This document shows, in pieces, positions 1-10,150 of a stretch of 64,000 nucleotides of DNA. The position numbers and the translations under genes are program-made. Below the pieces are notes generated by a model that saw only the letters and a program-made list of their open reading frames with translations, did not search any database and was not told where the DNA came from. Numbering within the stretch: position 1 is the stretch's first letter; each line of letters opens with the position of its first letter. The stretch comes from Solirubrobacteraceae bacterium (GTDB taxonomy: Bacteria; Actinomycetota; Thermoleophilia; Solirubrobacterales; Solirubrobacteraceae), in NCBI GenBank assembly GCA_025934395.1, contig JAICYC010000004.1:1-64000 (forward strand), in the 5' to 3' direction.

Positions 1-5
1 CGCCC

Positions 6-746
6 GTGATCGCGGAAATCGCCAAGAACGAGATCGGCGCGCTGACCGTCGGGGTCGTGACGCGGCCGTTCGACTTCGAGGGCACGCAGCGCAACCGGCA
101 GGCGACCGAGGGGATCGAGCGCCTGCGCGACGTCGTGGACACGCTGATCGTGATCCCCAACGAGAAGCTGCTGGCCGTCGTCGAGCGCCGCACCTCGATG
201 CTCGACGCGTTCCGTGAGGCCGACAACGTGCTGCGCCAGGGCGTCCAGGGGATCACCGACCTGATCACGATCCCCGGGCTGATCAACCTCGACTTCGCAG
301 ACGTCCGCACGATCATGCAGGACGCGGGCTCGGCGCTGATGGGGATCGGCAGCGCAGCGGGCGAGAACCGCTGCGCGGACGCCGCCAAGGCCGCGATCTC
401 CTCGCCGCTGCTGGAGGAGAACGTGGACGGGGCCACGGGCATCCTGCTCAACATCACCGGGGGGCGCGACCTCGGCCTGTTCGAGGTCAACGAAGCCGCC
501 GAGATCATCCAGAACGAAGCCGACGCGAACGCCAACATCATCTTCGGCGCGGTGATCGACGAGTCGATGTCCGACGACGTTCGCGTCACGGTCATCGGCA
601 CCGGCTTCGACCATCGCCCCGGGCGCGACCGGCGCGAGCGGGGCGCCAGCCGCCCCGACCGCAAACCGCGCATCAGCGATCGCCAGCGCTCCTCGCTGGA
701 GATCTCCGACGACGACATCGACGTGCCGCCGTTCCTGCGGGACTGA
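6..746 (+). CDS. ftsZ: Cell division protein FtsZ, C-terminal part (5' end outside the window)
   Basis: [39 protein letters not shown], conserved C-terminal tail DVPPFLRD. Confidence 0.96.
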   Translation: MIAEIAKNEIGALTVGVVTRPFDFEGTQRNRQATEGIERLRDVVDTLIVIPNEKLLAVVERRTSMLDAFREADNVLRQGVQGITDLITIPGLINLDFADVRTIMQDAGSALMGIGSAAGENRCADAAKAAISSPLLEENVDGATGILLNITGGRDLGLFEVNEAAEIIQNEADANANIIFGAVIDESMSDDVRVTVIGTGFDHRPGRDRRERGASRPDRKPRISDRQRSSLEISDDDIDVPPFLRD

Positions 747-850
747 GCTCCCCGCACCTGGGCGCCGGGTGGAGAGCCTGCGGCTCAACCCCGCAGCCAG
801 GGACCACACGCGGTTCCGTGCCTGCGCGGCTTGCCGCTAGCCTGCGGGCG

Positions 851-1921
851 GTGTCCGCCTCCCTGCGCCGCACCCCGCTGTACGACCGCCATCTCGAGGC
901 GGGCGCCAAGATCGTCGACTTCGCGGGCTGGGAGATGCCGGTGCAGTACTCCGGCGTTCGCGAGGAGCATCTGGCCGTGCGCTCCTCCTGCGGGATCTTC
1001 GACGTCTCGCACATGGGCGAGATCGAGACGAGCGGGCCGGGCGCGGCCGACCTGCTGCAGCGGCTGCTCTCCAACGACGTCACGAAGCTCGCGATCGGCG
1101 GCGCGCAGTACTCGGTGCTGTGCCGGCAGGACGGAGGCGTGCTCGACGACCTGTTCACCTACCGGCTCGGCGCGGACCGCTTTCTGACCGTGACCAACGC
1201 GTCCAACCACGAGCGCGACCTGGCCTGGTTCCGGGAGCACGCGGCCGGGCACACGGGAGTGACCGTCGCCGACGCGATCGACAGCTGGGCGATGCTCGCG
1301 GTCCAGGGACCGATCGCGCGGGAGATCGCACAGGCGATCGCGGACGGGCCGCTGCCGGAGCGGATGACGTGCGCGTCGGGCCGCCTGGCGGGCGCCGAGG
1401 TGCTGGTCTGCGGCACGGGCTACACCGGCGAGGAAGGCGTGGAGCTGCTGTGCCCCCCCGAGGACGCGCCCTCGCTGTGGGACGCGCTCGTCGCGCGCGG
1501 GGCGCACCCCGCGGGCCTCGGCGCGCGGGACACGCTGCGGATGGAGGTCTGCTTCCACCTGTACGGAAACGACCTGATGGTCGACCGGGGGCCGATCGAA
1601 GCGGGACTCGGCTGGTGCTGCAGGGAGGACACGGGGTTCATCGGGTCCGACGCGGTCGCGGCGGTTCGCGCCTCGGGACCCGCCGAACGGCTCGTGGCGT
1701 TCGAGATCGACGGGCCCGGGATCGCGCGCCAGGGCAACCCCGTGGCGGGCGGCGGCGAGGTGACCAGCGGGACGCTCTCGCCGTGCCTGGGCGCGGGCAT
1801 CGGGATGGCGTATGTGCCTGCCGAGCAGGCCGCTCCCGGGACCCGCCTCGACATCGACGTTCGTGGCAAGATGCGACCCGCCGTGGTCAAGCAAAAGCCG
1901 CTCTACAGAAAGGGCTCCTGA
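851..1921 (+). CDS. gcvT: Aminomethyltransferase, glycine cleavage T protein (start 851 GTG or 818)
   Basis: [54 protein letters not shown]; followed by gcvH. Confidence 0.95.
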   Translation: MSASLRRTPLYDRHLEAGAKIVDFAGWEMPVQYSGVREEHLAVRSSCGIFDVSHMGEIETSGPGAADLLQRLLSNDVTKLAIGGAQYSVLCRQDGGVLDDLFTYRLGADRFLTVTNASNHERDLAWFREHAAGHTGVTVADAIDSWAMLAVQGPIAREIAQAIADGPLPERMTCASGRLAGAEVLVCGTGYTGEEGVELLCPPEDAPSLWDALVARGAHPAGLGARDTLRMEVCFHLYGNDLMVDRGPIEAGLGWCCREDTGFIGSDAVAAVRASGPAERLVAFEIDGPGIARQGNPVAGGGEVTSGTLSPCLGAGIGMAYVPAEQAAPGTRLDIDVRGKMRPAVVKQKPLYRKGS

Positions 1922-2317
1922 ATGGCTCAGGCCAGCTACCCCGAGGACCTGCTCTACCACAGCGAGCACGACTGGGCGCGCATCGAGGACGACGGCGCGC
2001 ACGCGGTGCTCGGGATCACGTGGTACGCGCAGGACTCGCTCGGCGAGGTCGTGTTCTTCGACCCGCCGGAGGTTGGGCTGACGGTCAAGAAGGACGAGCC
2101 CTACACCGAGGTCGAGTCCGTCAAGGCGGTCTCCGACGTGATCGCGCCGCTCTCCGGCGAGGTCGTGGAGGTCAACTCGGCGCTCGGGGAGAACCCGGCG
2201 ATGATCAACGAGGATCCCTACGGCGAGGGCTGGCTCGTGAAGATCAGCCTCGCCGACCCCGCGGAGCGCGAGCAGCTGCTCGACGCCGCCGCGTACAGGG
2301 CCTCGCTCAGCGGCTGA
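1922..2317 (+). CDS. gcvH: Glycine cleavage system H protein
   Basis: Lipoyl site VESVKAVSDVIAPLSGEVVEVN; GITWYAQDSLGEVVFFDPPEVG. Confidence 0.96.
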   Translation: MAQASYPEDLLYHSEHDWARIEDDGAHAVLGITWYAQDSLGEVVFFDPPEVGLTVKKDEPYTEVESVKAVSDVIAPLSGEVVEVNSALGENPAMINEDPYGEGWLVKISLADPAEREQLLDAAAYRASLSG

Positions 2318-2354
2318 CGCCGCAGTCGATCATCTACGCTGGGTCGGAGCGCCC

Positions 2355-3773
2355 TTGAGCCGTTACACCGCCATCACCGACGCCGATCTGCAGGCGATGC
2401 TGGCGACGATCGGCGTCTCCTCGCTGCAGGAGCTGTTCGACCGCCAGATCCCCGACGCGGTGCGCCTGCAGCGCCCGCTCGACCTGCCCGACGGGCAGAC
2501 CGAGCAGGCCGTCTACGAGCACCTGCGCGAGCTCGCGGCGCGAAACGTCAGCGCCGAGGACGAGCTGTGCTTCCTGGGCGGCGGGATGTACGACCACTAC
2601 GTGCCCGCGCTCGTGGACATGCTCACCGAGCGCTCGGAGTTCCTGACGCCGTACACCCCCTACCAGCCCGAGATCTCCCAGGGCGGCCTGCAGGTGATGT
2701 TCGAGTACCAGACCGCGATCAGCGAGCTCACGGGGCTGCCCGTGAGCAACGCCTCCACCTACGAGGGGCCCTCGGCCGTGGCCGCCGCGGCATACCTCGC
2801 GAAGCTCCACAACGGTCGCTCCCGGATCGTGATCAGCGCGGGGCTGCACCCGCACACGATCGAGACGCTGCGCACCTACGCGCACGGCTACGGGATGAAC
2901 GTCGTCGAGGTGCCGCTCGCATCGACGGCAGCGCAGGCGGGTGTCACCGACGCCGAGGCGTGGGCGGCAGCGATCGCGGAGGGCGAGGGTCGGACGAGCG
3001 CGGCGATCTTCGCGCAGCCGAACTTCTACGGCGCGGTCGAGGATGCGGAGGCGCTCGCGGGGGCCGCCAAGCGGGCGGGCGGCGAGCATGCGCCGGTGGT
3101 CGTCTGCCAGGTCGACCCGATAACGCTCGGCGTGCTGCGCGACCCCGGCTCGTGCGGGGTGGACGTGGCCGTGGGCGAGGGCCAGCCGCTGGGCAACAGG
3201 CTCGACTTCGGCGGCCCCTCGTTCGGGCTGTTCGCGGCGCGCGAGGAGTACATGCGGCGAATGCCGGGACGCATCGCCGGCGAGACCACCGACGTGGACG
3301 GTCGCCGCGGGTTCGTGCTCACGCTGCAGACGCGCGAGCAGCACATCCGCCGCGAGAAGGCCACCTCGAACATCTGCACGGCGCAGGCGCTGAACGCGCT
3401 CGCCGGCGTGGTGTACCTCTCGTGGCTCGGGCGCCGCGGGATCGTGGAGCTCGGCGAGCTGCTGCTCGCCCGCACCCACTACGCGCGCGAGCTCCTGACC
3501 GCGCTCGAGGGGGTGAGCGCGATGCACGAGCAGCCCGTCGTCCGCGAGTTCGCCCTGCGGCTGGACGCCGACGTGGCGGCGGTGCGGGCGCGCTGCATCG
3601 CGGCCGGGGTCAACCCCGGCGTCGACCTGCACGCGCTCAGCGGCCGCGAGGAGGATCGCGGCGGCCTGCTGGTGGCGATCACCGAGCGGCGCACCCGCGC
3701 GCACATCGACCGCCTCGCGGAGGCGCTCGGCGCCGCGATCGCCGCGGAGCGCCGGGCGGCGGTGCCCGCGTGA
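2355..3773 (+). CDS. gcvPA: Glycine dehydrogenase (decarboxylating) subunit 1
   Basis: FLGGGMYDHYVPALVDMLTERSEFLTPYTPYQPEISQGGLQ; TREQHIRREKATSNICTAQAL. Confidence 0.95.
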   Translation: MSRYTAITDADLQAMLATIGVSSLQELFDRQIPDAVRLQRPLDLPDGQTEQAVYEHLRELAARNVSAEDELCFLGGGMYDHYVPALVDMLTERSEFLTPYTPYQPEISQGGLQVMFEYQTAISELTGLPVSNASTYEGPSAVAAAAYLAKLHNGRSRIVISAGLHPHTIETLRTYAHGYGMNVVEVPLASTAAQAGVTDAEAWAAAIAEGEGRTSAAIFAQPNFYGAVEDAEALAGAAKRAGGEHAPVVVCQVDPITLGVLRDPGSCGVDVAVGEGQPLGNRLDFGGPSFGLFAAREEYMRRMPGRIAGETTDVDGRRGFVLTLQTREQHIRREKATSNICTAQALNALAGVVYLSWLGRRGIVELGELLLARTHYARELLTALEGVSAMHEQPVVREFALRLDADVAAVRARCIAAGVNPGVDLHALSGREEDRGGLLVAITERRTRAHIDRLAEALGAAIAAERRAAVPA

Positions 3774-5371
3774 TCGACGAGAACCACCTGCACGGGGACC
3801 CCGGCATCGACGTCCATCCCCATCACCACCCCGCGAGCGCCGAGGGCGCCTCGCCGCTGCAGCGCGACCCCGCGAGGACGATCTTCCAGAAGGGGGCGCC
3901 GGGGCGCAGCGCGTTCCAGTGCCCGGAGACCGAAGTCCCCGCGGTCGATCTCGAGCGGCTGCTCCCCGCGCGTCTTCGCCGCGAGCAGCCGCCGCGCCTC
4001 CCCGAGGTCTCCGAGCCGGAGATCGTGCGCCACTACGTGGGCATCTCCAAGCGCAACTTCGACCTGGACTCCGGCTTCTACCCGCTCGGCTCGTGCACGA
4101 TGAAGCACAACCCGCGCCTGCACGAGCGCGCGGCGGCGCTGCCCGGGCACGCGCGCCTGCACCCGCTCCAGGACGGCGCGTCCGCCCAGGGCGCGCTCGA
4201 GCTGATGTGGAACCTCCAGCAGGCGCTCGCAGAGATCTCCGGGCTCCCGCACGTCTCGCTGCAGCCGTCGGCGGGCTCCCACGGCGAGCTCGCGGGCGTG
4301 CTCGTCACGCGCGCCTATCACGAGGACCGCGGCGAGCAGCGCCACAAGGTGCTCACGCCCGACACCGCCCACGGCACCAACCCCGCCACGGTGACGATGG
4401 CGGGACTGGAGGTCGTGAAGCTCGCAACCGACGAGCACGGCGGGATCGACCTCGACGACCTGCGCGCGAAGGCCGACGAGGACGTCGCATGCCTGATGCT
4501 CACCAACCCCAACACGCTCGGGGTGTTCGACGCCAACATCGTCGAGATCGCGGAGATCGTGCACGGGGTCGGCGCCACGCTCTACTACGACGGCGCGAAC
4601 CTCAACGCCGTGATGGGCCTCTCGCGGCCGGGCGACATGGGCTTCGACATCGTCCACTTCAACCTGCACAAGTCGTTCACGCAGCCCCACGGCGGCGGCG
4701 GCCCCGGGTCGGGGCCGATCGCGGTGTCCGAGCGCGTCGCGCCGTACCTGCCGGTCCCCACGGTCGCGCGCCGCGAGGGCTCCCGCGGGGACGGCCTCCC
4801 GGCGTTCGAGCTGGACTTCGGCGAGGGCGCTGCGGGGTCCAAGTCGATCGGGCGGCTGCGCGGCTTCCACGGCAACTACGGGTGCTTCGTGCGCTCCTAC
4901 GCCTACATCCGCTCGCTCGGCGGGGACGGGCTGCGCGACGCGAGCGAGGCGGCGGTGCTGAACGCCAACTACCTGCGCGCGCGCCTGCGCCAGGAGGGCG
5001 CCGGCAGCGTCGCCGAGCACCTGCCGCTCGCCTACGGAGACCTGTGCATGCACGAGTTCGTGCTCTCCGGGGGGCCGATGAAGCGAGCGCTCGGGATCAA
5101 GACGCTGGACCTCGCCAAGCGCCTGCTCGACTACGGCTTCCACCCACCCACGGTGTACTTCCCGCTGCTCGTCGACGAGGCGCTGATGGTCGAGCCGACC
5201 GAGACCGAGACGCGCGAGACGCTCGACGCGTTCGCGCACGCGATCGGCGCGATCCTCGCCGAGGCCGCGGAGGATCCCGCGATCGCGGCGGACGCGCCCT
5301 ACACGACGCCCGTGCGCCGGCTCGACGAGGTCGCTGCAGCCAAGAGCCCGGTGATCCGCGAGGCGCTGTAG
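3770..5371 (+). CDS. gcvPB: Glycine dehydrogenase (decarboxylating) subunit 2, PLP-binding; GTG start overlaps gcvPA stop
   Basis: FYPLGSCTMKHNPRLHE, QPSAGSHGELAG, DTAHGTNPATVTMAG, FNLHKSFTQPHGGGGPG. Confidence 0.95.
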   Translation: MIDENHLHGDPGIDVHPHHHPASAEGASPLQRDPARTIFQKGAPGRSAFQCPETEVPAVDLERLLPARLRREQPPRLPEVSEPEIVRHYVGISKRNFDLDSGFYPLGSCTMKHNPRLHERAAALPGHARLHPLQDGASAQGALELMWNLQQALAEISGLPHVSLQPSAGSHGELAGVLVTRAYHEDRGEQRHKVLTPDTAHGTNPATVTMAGLEVVKLATDEHGGIDLDDLRAKADEDVACLMLTNPNTLGVFDANIVEIAEIVHGVGATLYYDGANLNAVMGLSRPGDMGFDIVHFNLHKSFTQPHGGGGPGSGPIAVSERVAPYLPVPTVARREGSRGDGLPAFELDFGEGAAGSKSIGRLRGFHGNYGCFVRSYAYIRSLGGDGLRDASEAAVLNANYLRARLRQEGAGSVAEHLPLAYGDLCMHEFVLSGGPMKRALGIKTLDLAKRLLDYGFHPPTVYFPLLVDEALMVEPTETETRETLDAFAHAIGAILAEAAEDPAIAADAPYTTPVRRLDEVAAAKSPVIREAL

Positions 5372-6400
5372 GTGGCCGGGCCGGCGCTGCGCATCTTCTC
5401 AGGCATCCAGCCGACGGGCCGCAAGCACCTCGGCAACCACATCGGTGCGATCGCCCAGTACGTCACGAGCCAGGAGCGCGGCGAGGGGATCTTCTGCATC
5501 GTGGACCTGCATGCGCTCACGGTGGCCTACGACCCCGCCGAGCTGCGCGAGCGCCTGTACGACACCACCGCGATCCTGCTCGCTGCGGGCCTGGACCCGG
5601 CGCGCTGCATCCTGTTCCGGCAGAGCGACGTCCGCGAGCACACCGAGCTGACCTGGCTGCTCTCCAGCGTCACCGAACTCGGGCGGCTCGAACGGATGCA
5701 CCAGTTCCGCGACAAGTCCGACGCTCAGCGCCGGATGGTCCGCGCGGGCCTGCTCTTCTACCCGGTGCTGATGGCCGCCGACGTGCTCGCCTACCGCGCG
5801 CACGAGGTGCCGGTGGGGGAGGACCAGCGCGAGCACGTCGAGCTGATGCGCGACGTCGCGGACAACTTCAACCGGCGCTTTGCGGGGGGCGAGGAGGTGC
5901 TGGTGGTTCCCGAGCTGCGCATGCCCGAGGTGGGCGCGCGGATCATGGACCTGCAGGACCCCACGCGCAAGATGTCCACGACGGGCGCCTCGGAGCAGGG
6001 CACCGTCTACGTGCTCGACGAGCCGAAGGCGATCGAGAAGAAGGTCAAAAGCGCGGTCACCGACTCCGGCAGCGCCGTTCGCCGGGGGGACGGCAAGGAG
6101 GGGATCGCCAACCTGATCGAGATCCTCGCGGCGGTGCGCGGCATCGGGCCGGCGGAGGTCGAGGAGTCCTCCGCGTCGATGCGCTACGGCGAGTTCAAGG
6201 CGCTCGTTGCCGAAGCGGTGGTCGAGTACCTCGCGCCGGTGCGCGAGCGCTACACGGAGCTGCGCGAGGACGAGCGCGGCCTCGAGGCGGTCCTCGGGCA
6301 GGGCGCCGAGCGGGCGCGCGCGATCGCGTCGGGCACGCTCGCGGATGTCCGCGAGCTGATGGGCGTCGGCGCGCCGAGCGCGATCGCCACCAGCGTGTGA
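5372..6400 (+). CDS. trpS: Tryptophanyl-tRNA synthetase
   Basis: FSGIQPTGRKHLGNHIGAI; KMSTT motif (DPTRKMSTTGASEQGTVY). Confidence 0.95.
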   Translation: MAGPALRIFSGIQPTGRKHLGNHIGAIAQYVTSQERGEGIFCIVDLHALTVAYDPAELRERLYDTTAILLAAGLDPARCILFRQSDVREHTELTWLLSSVTELGRLERMHQFRDKSDAQRRMVRAGLLFYPVLMAADVLAYRAHEVPVGEDQREHVELMRDVADNFNRRFAGGEEVLVVPELRMPEVGARIMDLQDPTRKMSTTGASEQGTVYVLDEPKAIEKKVKSAVTDSGSAVRRGDGKEGIANLIEILAAVRGIGPAEVEESSASMRYGEFKALVAEAVVEYLAPVRERYTELREDERGLEAVLGQGAERARAIASGTLADVRELMGVGAPSAIATSV

Positions 6401-6438
6401 GCGCCCACCCCGTCGGGACGGCTCGCTACCGTGAGCGC

Positions 6439-7269
6439 GTGAGCGTGATCGCGGGCCTCGAGCTCGACCTCGACCTGTTCAGCGGGCCGTTCGACCTGCT
6501 GCTGACGCTGATCCTGCGAGAAGAGGTGGACCTGCTCGAGCTGCCGCTCGCGGAGGTCGTGCTCGCGTATCTCGACCACCTCGAGCGCACCGAACGGCTC
6601 GATCTGGAGGCCGCCACCGAGTTCATCGTGCTGATCGCCGCGCTGCTGGAGCTCAAGTCGCGGCTGCTGCTCAGCGACGACGAGGAGGACCTGCTGGAGC
6701 TGGAGCCCGAGCAGGCTGCGGAGGAGCTGCTCGTGCGCATGCTCGACGCGCGCCGCTACCGCGCCGCGGCCGGGCACCTCGGCGAGCTGCTCGCAGGCGA
6801 GGCCGGCGTGCGCTTCAGGTTCGCGCCGCTCGCACCGGAGCTGCGGCGCACGATGCTCGTGCCCGCCGAGGGGTCGCAGGATCCGGGCGTGCTCGGTGCG
6901 GCGATCGGCCGCCTGCTCGTGCTGCCGCCGCAGATCGACGTCCGGCACATCGCCGTGACCCGCGTGTCGCTCTCCGAGCGCCTTGCGCACCTGCGCGGGC
7001 TGCTGCGCCGAGGCGCGTTCTCGTTCGACGAGGCCGTCGCCGGCGCGGACCGGATGACCGTCGCCGTGACGCTGTTCGCGCTGCTCGAGCTCTACAAACG
7101 CGGCGAGGTCGACTGGAACCAGCAGGACAGCTTCGGCGACATCGACGTCAGCCCGGCCCTTGCGCATCCGGCGCGTACGCCGCCGGTGCCGGACTCGCCG
7201 CACGTGCGCGCGTTCGCGCTGTCCGCAACCGCCAGGGACCCCGAGGGCCGCAGCCGGGTGGCCGGGTGA
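6439..7269 (+). CDS. scpA: Segregation and condensation protein A
   Basis: FSGPFDLLLTLILREEVDLLELPLAEV; FVLIAALLELKSRLLL; followed by scpB. Confidence 0.93.
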   Translation: MSVIAGLELDLDLFSGPFDLLLTLILREEVDLLELPLAEVVLAYLDHLERTERLDLEAATEFIVLIAALLELKSRLLLSDDEEDLLELEPEQAAEELLVRMLDARRYRAAAGHLGELLAGEAGVRFRFAPLAPELRRTMLVPAEGSQDPGVLGAAIGRLLVLPPQIDVRHIAVTRVSLSERLAHLRGLLRRGAFSFDEAVAGADRMTVAVTLFALLELYKRGEVDWNQQDSFGDIDVSPALAHPARTPPVPDSPHVRAFALSATARDPEGRSRVAG

Positions 7270-7949
7270 GCGAGGCAGAGGGGTCGCAGGACGGGGCGCC
7301 CGAGCTCGCGCGCACGGTCGAGGCGCTGCTGTTCCTCTCCAGCGACCCGCTCACGCCCCCCGAGCTCGCCGCGGCGGCGGAGTCGGGGGAGGGCGCGGTG
7401 CGGGCGGCGCTCGCCGTGCTGGCCGAGCAGTACGCGCCGGGGCGCCGCGGGATCCGCCTGCGCGAGCTCGCGGGCGGCTACACGTTCGCCAGCGACCCCG
7501 CCACCGAGGACGCCGCGCGACGTCTGTTCAGCCGTCCCCGAACCGCCACGCTCACGCCCGCGCAGGCCGAGACCCTCGCGATCGTCGCCTACCTGCAACC
7601 GGTCTCGCGGCCCGAGATCGCCCGCATCAGGGGGGTCTCGGCGGACTCCGCCACCGCCACGCTGCTCGACCGCGGCCTGATCGAGGAGTCGGGGCACTCG
7701 CAGTTCGGGGCCCTGCTGTACCGGACCAGCGACCAGTTCCTGAAGCTGTTCGGGCTGCGCTCCCTCGACGAGCTCCCCGACGTGGCCCAATGGGACCCCT
7801 CGCCGGAGGAGCAGGCCGAGCTGCGCGAGCGCCTGCTGCGGGCGGGCGAGGCGCGCGCACCGGATGCCGCGCAGGGACCGGATGCCGCGCAGGGACCGGA
7901 TGCGGCGCAGGGACCGGATGCGGCGCGGGCGGCGGCGCTGACGGACTAG
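7266..7949 (+). CDS. scpB: Segregation and condensation protein B, with repetitive C-terminal tail
   Basis: RTVEALLFLSSDPLTPPELA; AETLAIVAYLQPVSRPEIARIRGVSADSATATLLDRGLIEESG. Confidence 0.94.
   Translation: MSEAEGSQDGAPELARTVEALLFLSSDPLTPPELAAAAESGEGAVRAALAVLAEQYAPGRRGIRLRELAGGYTFASDPATEDAARRLFSRPRTATLTPAQAETLAIVAYLQPVSRPEIARIRGVSADSATATLLDRGLIEESGHSQFGALLYRTSDQFLKLFGLRSLDELPDVAQWDPSPEEQAELRERLLRAGEARAPDAAQGPDAAQGPDAAQGPDAARAAALTD
7860..7929. repeat. 18-bp tandem repeat (about 3.9 copies of CCGGATGC[C/G]GCGCAGGGA) encoding PDAAQG units of ScpB
   Basis: Read directly from the sequence. Confidence 0.95.
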
Positions 7950-9004
7950 ACGGCCGGAGCCGGTGCGCCCGCGGCGCTCGCCGCGAGCTGCCCGCATGCG
8001 GCGTCGATGTCGCGACCGCGCGTGAGCCGCACCGTGACCGGCACGCCGGCGCCTGCGAGCGCCGCGCGGAAGGCCTCGATCGAGGCCCGCCCGGACCCGC
8101 GGAACTCCGAGCCCGTGGGGTTGTAGGGGATCAGGTTGACCTTGAACGCGCCGCTGGAGTCGCCTTCGGGAGCGAGCAGGCGCGCGAGCGCGAGTGCCTG
8201 CTCGTAGCGGTCGTTGACGCCGGCGAGCATCACGTACTCGACGAACACCCGTCTGCGCTTGCTTGTGCCGCTTCCGGTGTGCGCGTAGAACGCGCGGGCG
8301 GCGTCGATCACCTCGGCGAGCGGGTAGCGCTCGTTGACCGGCATCAGCTCGCTGCGCAGCGCGTCCTCGGGGGCGTGCAGCGAGAGCGCCAGCCGCAGCG
8401 GCATGTCGCACGCCGCGAGCGCTTCGATCCCGGGGATCCAGCCGACGGTGGAGATCGTGGTGCGCCGGTGGGTGATCCCGATCGCCGGCAGGCGCTCGCA
8501 TGCGGCGAGCACGGCGTCGAGGTTGAGCATCGGCTCGCCCATGCCCATGAACACGCAGTGGTCGATCTCTTCGATACGCCTGAAGTGGAGGGCCTGGTCG
8601 AGGATCTCCGAGCTGGTGAGGTTGCGCGCGAAGCGCATCGCGCCGGTCGCGCAGAACCGGCATGTGAGCGGGCACCCCGACTGCGAGGACAGGCACACCG
8701 AGCGACGGCCGCCGCCAGTACGTCCCGCGTGTCCGCGGTAGCGCATCATCACCGCCTCCAGGGGACGGCTGTCGGCCGTCGCGAACAGCGCCTTGACCGT
8801 CCCGTCGCGGGCCTTCGCCTCGCGCTCCAGGCGCAGGCACGAGAACGGGACCTTGCGGGCGAGCCGCTCGCGCAGCGCTGCGGGCAGATCGGTCATCTCC
8901 TCGTAGGACGGCGCGCCGGCCGCAGCCCAGCGCCACACCTGCTTGGCGCGGAACGCGGGCTCATCCCAAGCGGCGAGCGTCTCTCGGAGCAGCTGGAGAT
9001 CCAC
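7946..9004 (-). CDS. rlmN: 23S rRNA (adenine2503-C2)-methyltransferase RlmN, radical SAM
   Basis: CLSSQSGCPLTCRFCATG, FMGMGEPMLNLD, VEYVMLAGVND, NLIPYNP. Confidence 0.95.
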   Translation of the reverse strand: MDLQLLRETLAAWDEPAFRAKQVWRWAAAGAPSYEEMTDLPAALRERLARKVPFSCLRLEREAKARDGTVKALFATADSRPLEAVMMRYRGHAGRTGGGRRSVCLSSQSGCPLTCRFCATGAMRFARNLTSSEILDQALHFRRIEEIDHCVFMGMGEPMLNLDAVLAACERLPAIGITHRRTTISTVGWIPGIEALAACDMPLRLALSLHAPEDALRSELMPVNERYPLAEVIDAARAFYAHTGSGTSKRRRVFVEYVMLAGVNDRYEQALALARLLAPEGDSSGAFKVNLIPYNPTGSEFRGSGRASIEAFRAALAGAGVPVTVRLTRGRDIDAACGQLAASAAGAPAPAV

Positions 9005-9050
9005 GGGCGCTCCTATGGTTGCAGCACATGAGCGACGAGCCCAGGGCGCG

Positions 9051-9749
9051 ATGCGACTCGTGAAGTACCTCGCCCACGCCGGCGCCGCCTCGCGGCGCGC
9101 TGCCGAGCAGATGATCGCCGCGGGGCGGGTGACGGTGGACGGGGCGCCGGCGAGCGATCCCGCGCTCGACGTGGACGAGCGCTCGCGCGTGCAGCTCGAC
9201 GGCCGGCCGCTGCCCGGGCCCGAGCCCAGGGCGGTGTACGCGGTGAACAAGCCCGTGGGCGTCCTCTCCACCGCGCGCGACACGCACGGGCGTACGACGG
9301 TCGTCGCGCTGGTGCCAGACAGCGGGCTGCGGCTCTACCCCGTGGGCCGTCTCGACGCGGACAGCAGCGGGCTGATCCTCCTCACCAACGACGGCGAGCT
9401 GGCGAACCGGCTGACGCACCCCCGCTACGAGGTCCCCAAGACCTACCGGGTGCGCGTGGCGGGCGGACCGGTCGGCGATGCTGCGCTCGCGCGTCTCCGC
9501 GACGGCGTCGCGCTGGACGACGGGCCGACCTCTCCCGCGCGCGTGCGGCGGGTCGCGCCGGACCGGCTGGAGATCACGATCCACGAGGGCCGCAACCGGC
9601 AGGTGCGGCGCATGTGCGAGGCGGTCGGGCACCGCGTGCTGGAGCTCGAGCGGATCGCGTTCGGGTCGCTGAAGCTCGGCTCGCTCGCCCCCGGCGAGCA
9701 CCGGCGCCTTTGCGCGCAGGAGGTCGAGGGCCTGCGCGCGCCGCTCTGA
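9051..9749 (+). CDS. rluB: RsuA/RluB-family pseudouridine synthase with S4 domain
   Basis: MRLVKYLAHAGAASRRAAEQMIAAGRVTVDG; NKPVGVLSTARD; PVGRLDADSSGLILLTNDG; EGRNRQVRRM. Confidence 0.9.
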   Translation: MRLVKYLAHAGAASRRAAEQMIAAGRVTVDGAPASDPALDVDERSRVQLDGRPLPGPEPRAVYAVNKPVGVLSTARDTHGRTTVVALVPDSGLRLYPVGRLDADSSGLILLTNDGELANRLTHPRYEVPKTYRVRVAGGPVGDAALARLRDGVALDDGPTSPARVRRVAPDRLEITIHEGRNRQVRRMCEAVGHRVLELERIAFGSLKLGSLAPGEHRRLCAQEVEGLRAPL

Positions 9750-9761
9750 GAGAATCGCGCG

Positions 9762-10127
9762 ATGCGACTGTTCGCACTGCGGGGCGCGGTCAGCGTCGAG
9801 GAGAACGACGCCCCGCAAATCCTCGAGGCCACCGCCACCTTGATGCGGGAGATCATGGAGCGCAACGCGCTCTCGCCGGAGGACGTGGTGTCCTGCATCT
9901 TCACCGCCACCGACGACCTCAACGCGGAGTTCCCCGCCGTCGCGGCGCGCGAACTCGGCTTCGGCGCGGTGCCGCTGCTGTGCGCGCGCGAGCTGCCCGT
10001 CCCCGGCTCGATGCACGGGGTGATCCGCGTGCTGATCCACTATCACGGCGCCGAGCACCACTCCCCGACCCACGTGTACCTCGGCCGCGCGACCGCGCTG
10101 CGTGCCGACCTCAACGCCGCGCAGTAG
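9762..10127 (+). CDS. aroH: Chorismate mutase, AroH class
   Basis: MRLFALRGAVSVEENDAPQIL; FTATDDLNAEFPAVAARELGF; VIRVLIHY. Confidence 0.93.
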   Translation: MRLFALRGAVSVEENDAPQILEATATLMREIMERNALSPEDVVSCIFTATDDLNAEFPAVAARELGFGAVPLLCARELPVPGSMHGVIRVLIHYHGAEHHSPTHVYLGRATALRADLNAAQ

Positions 10128-10150
10128 CGCGGGCACGGCAGAATAGGCCG

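Noticed and set aside
747-850. Possible glycine riboswitch upstream of gcvT (GGAGAG, small stem CTGCGG/CCGCAG)
   Set aside because: Only about 100 nt, lacks recognisable conserved glycine aptamer cores, and a leaderless-type TAGCCT-7-GTG is present instead.
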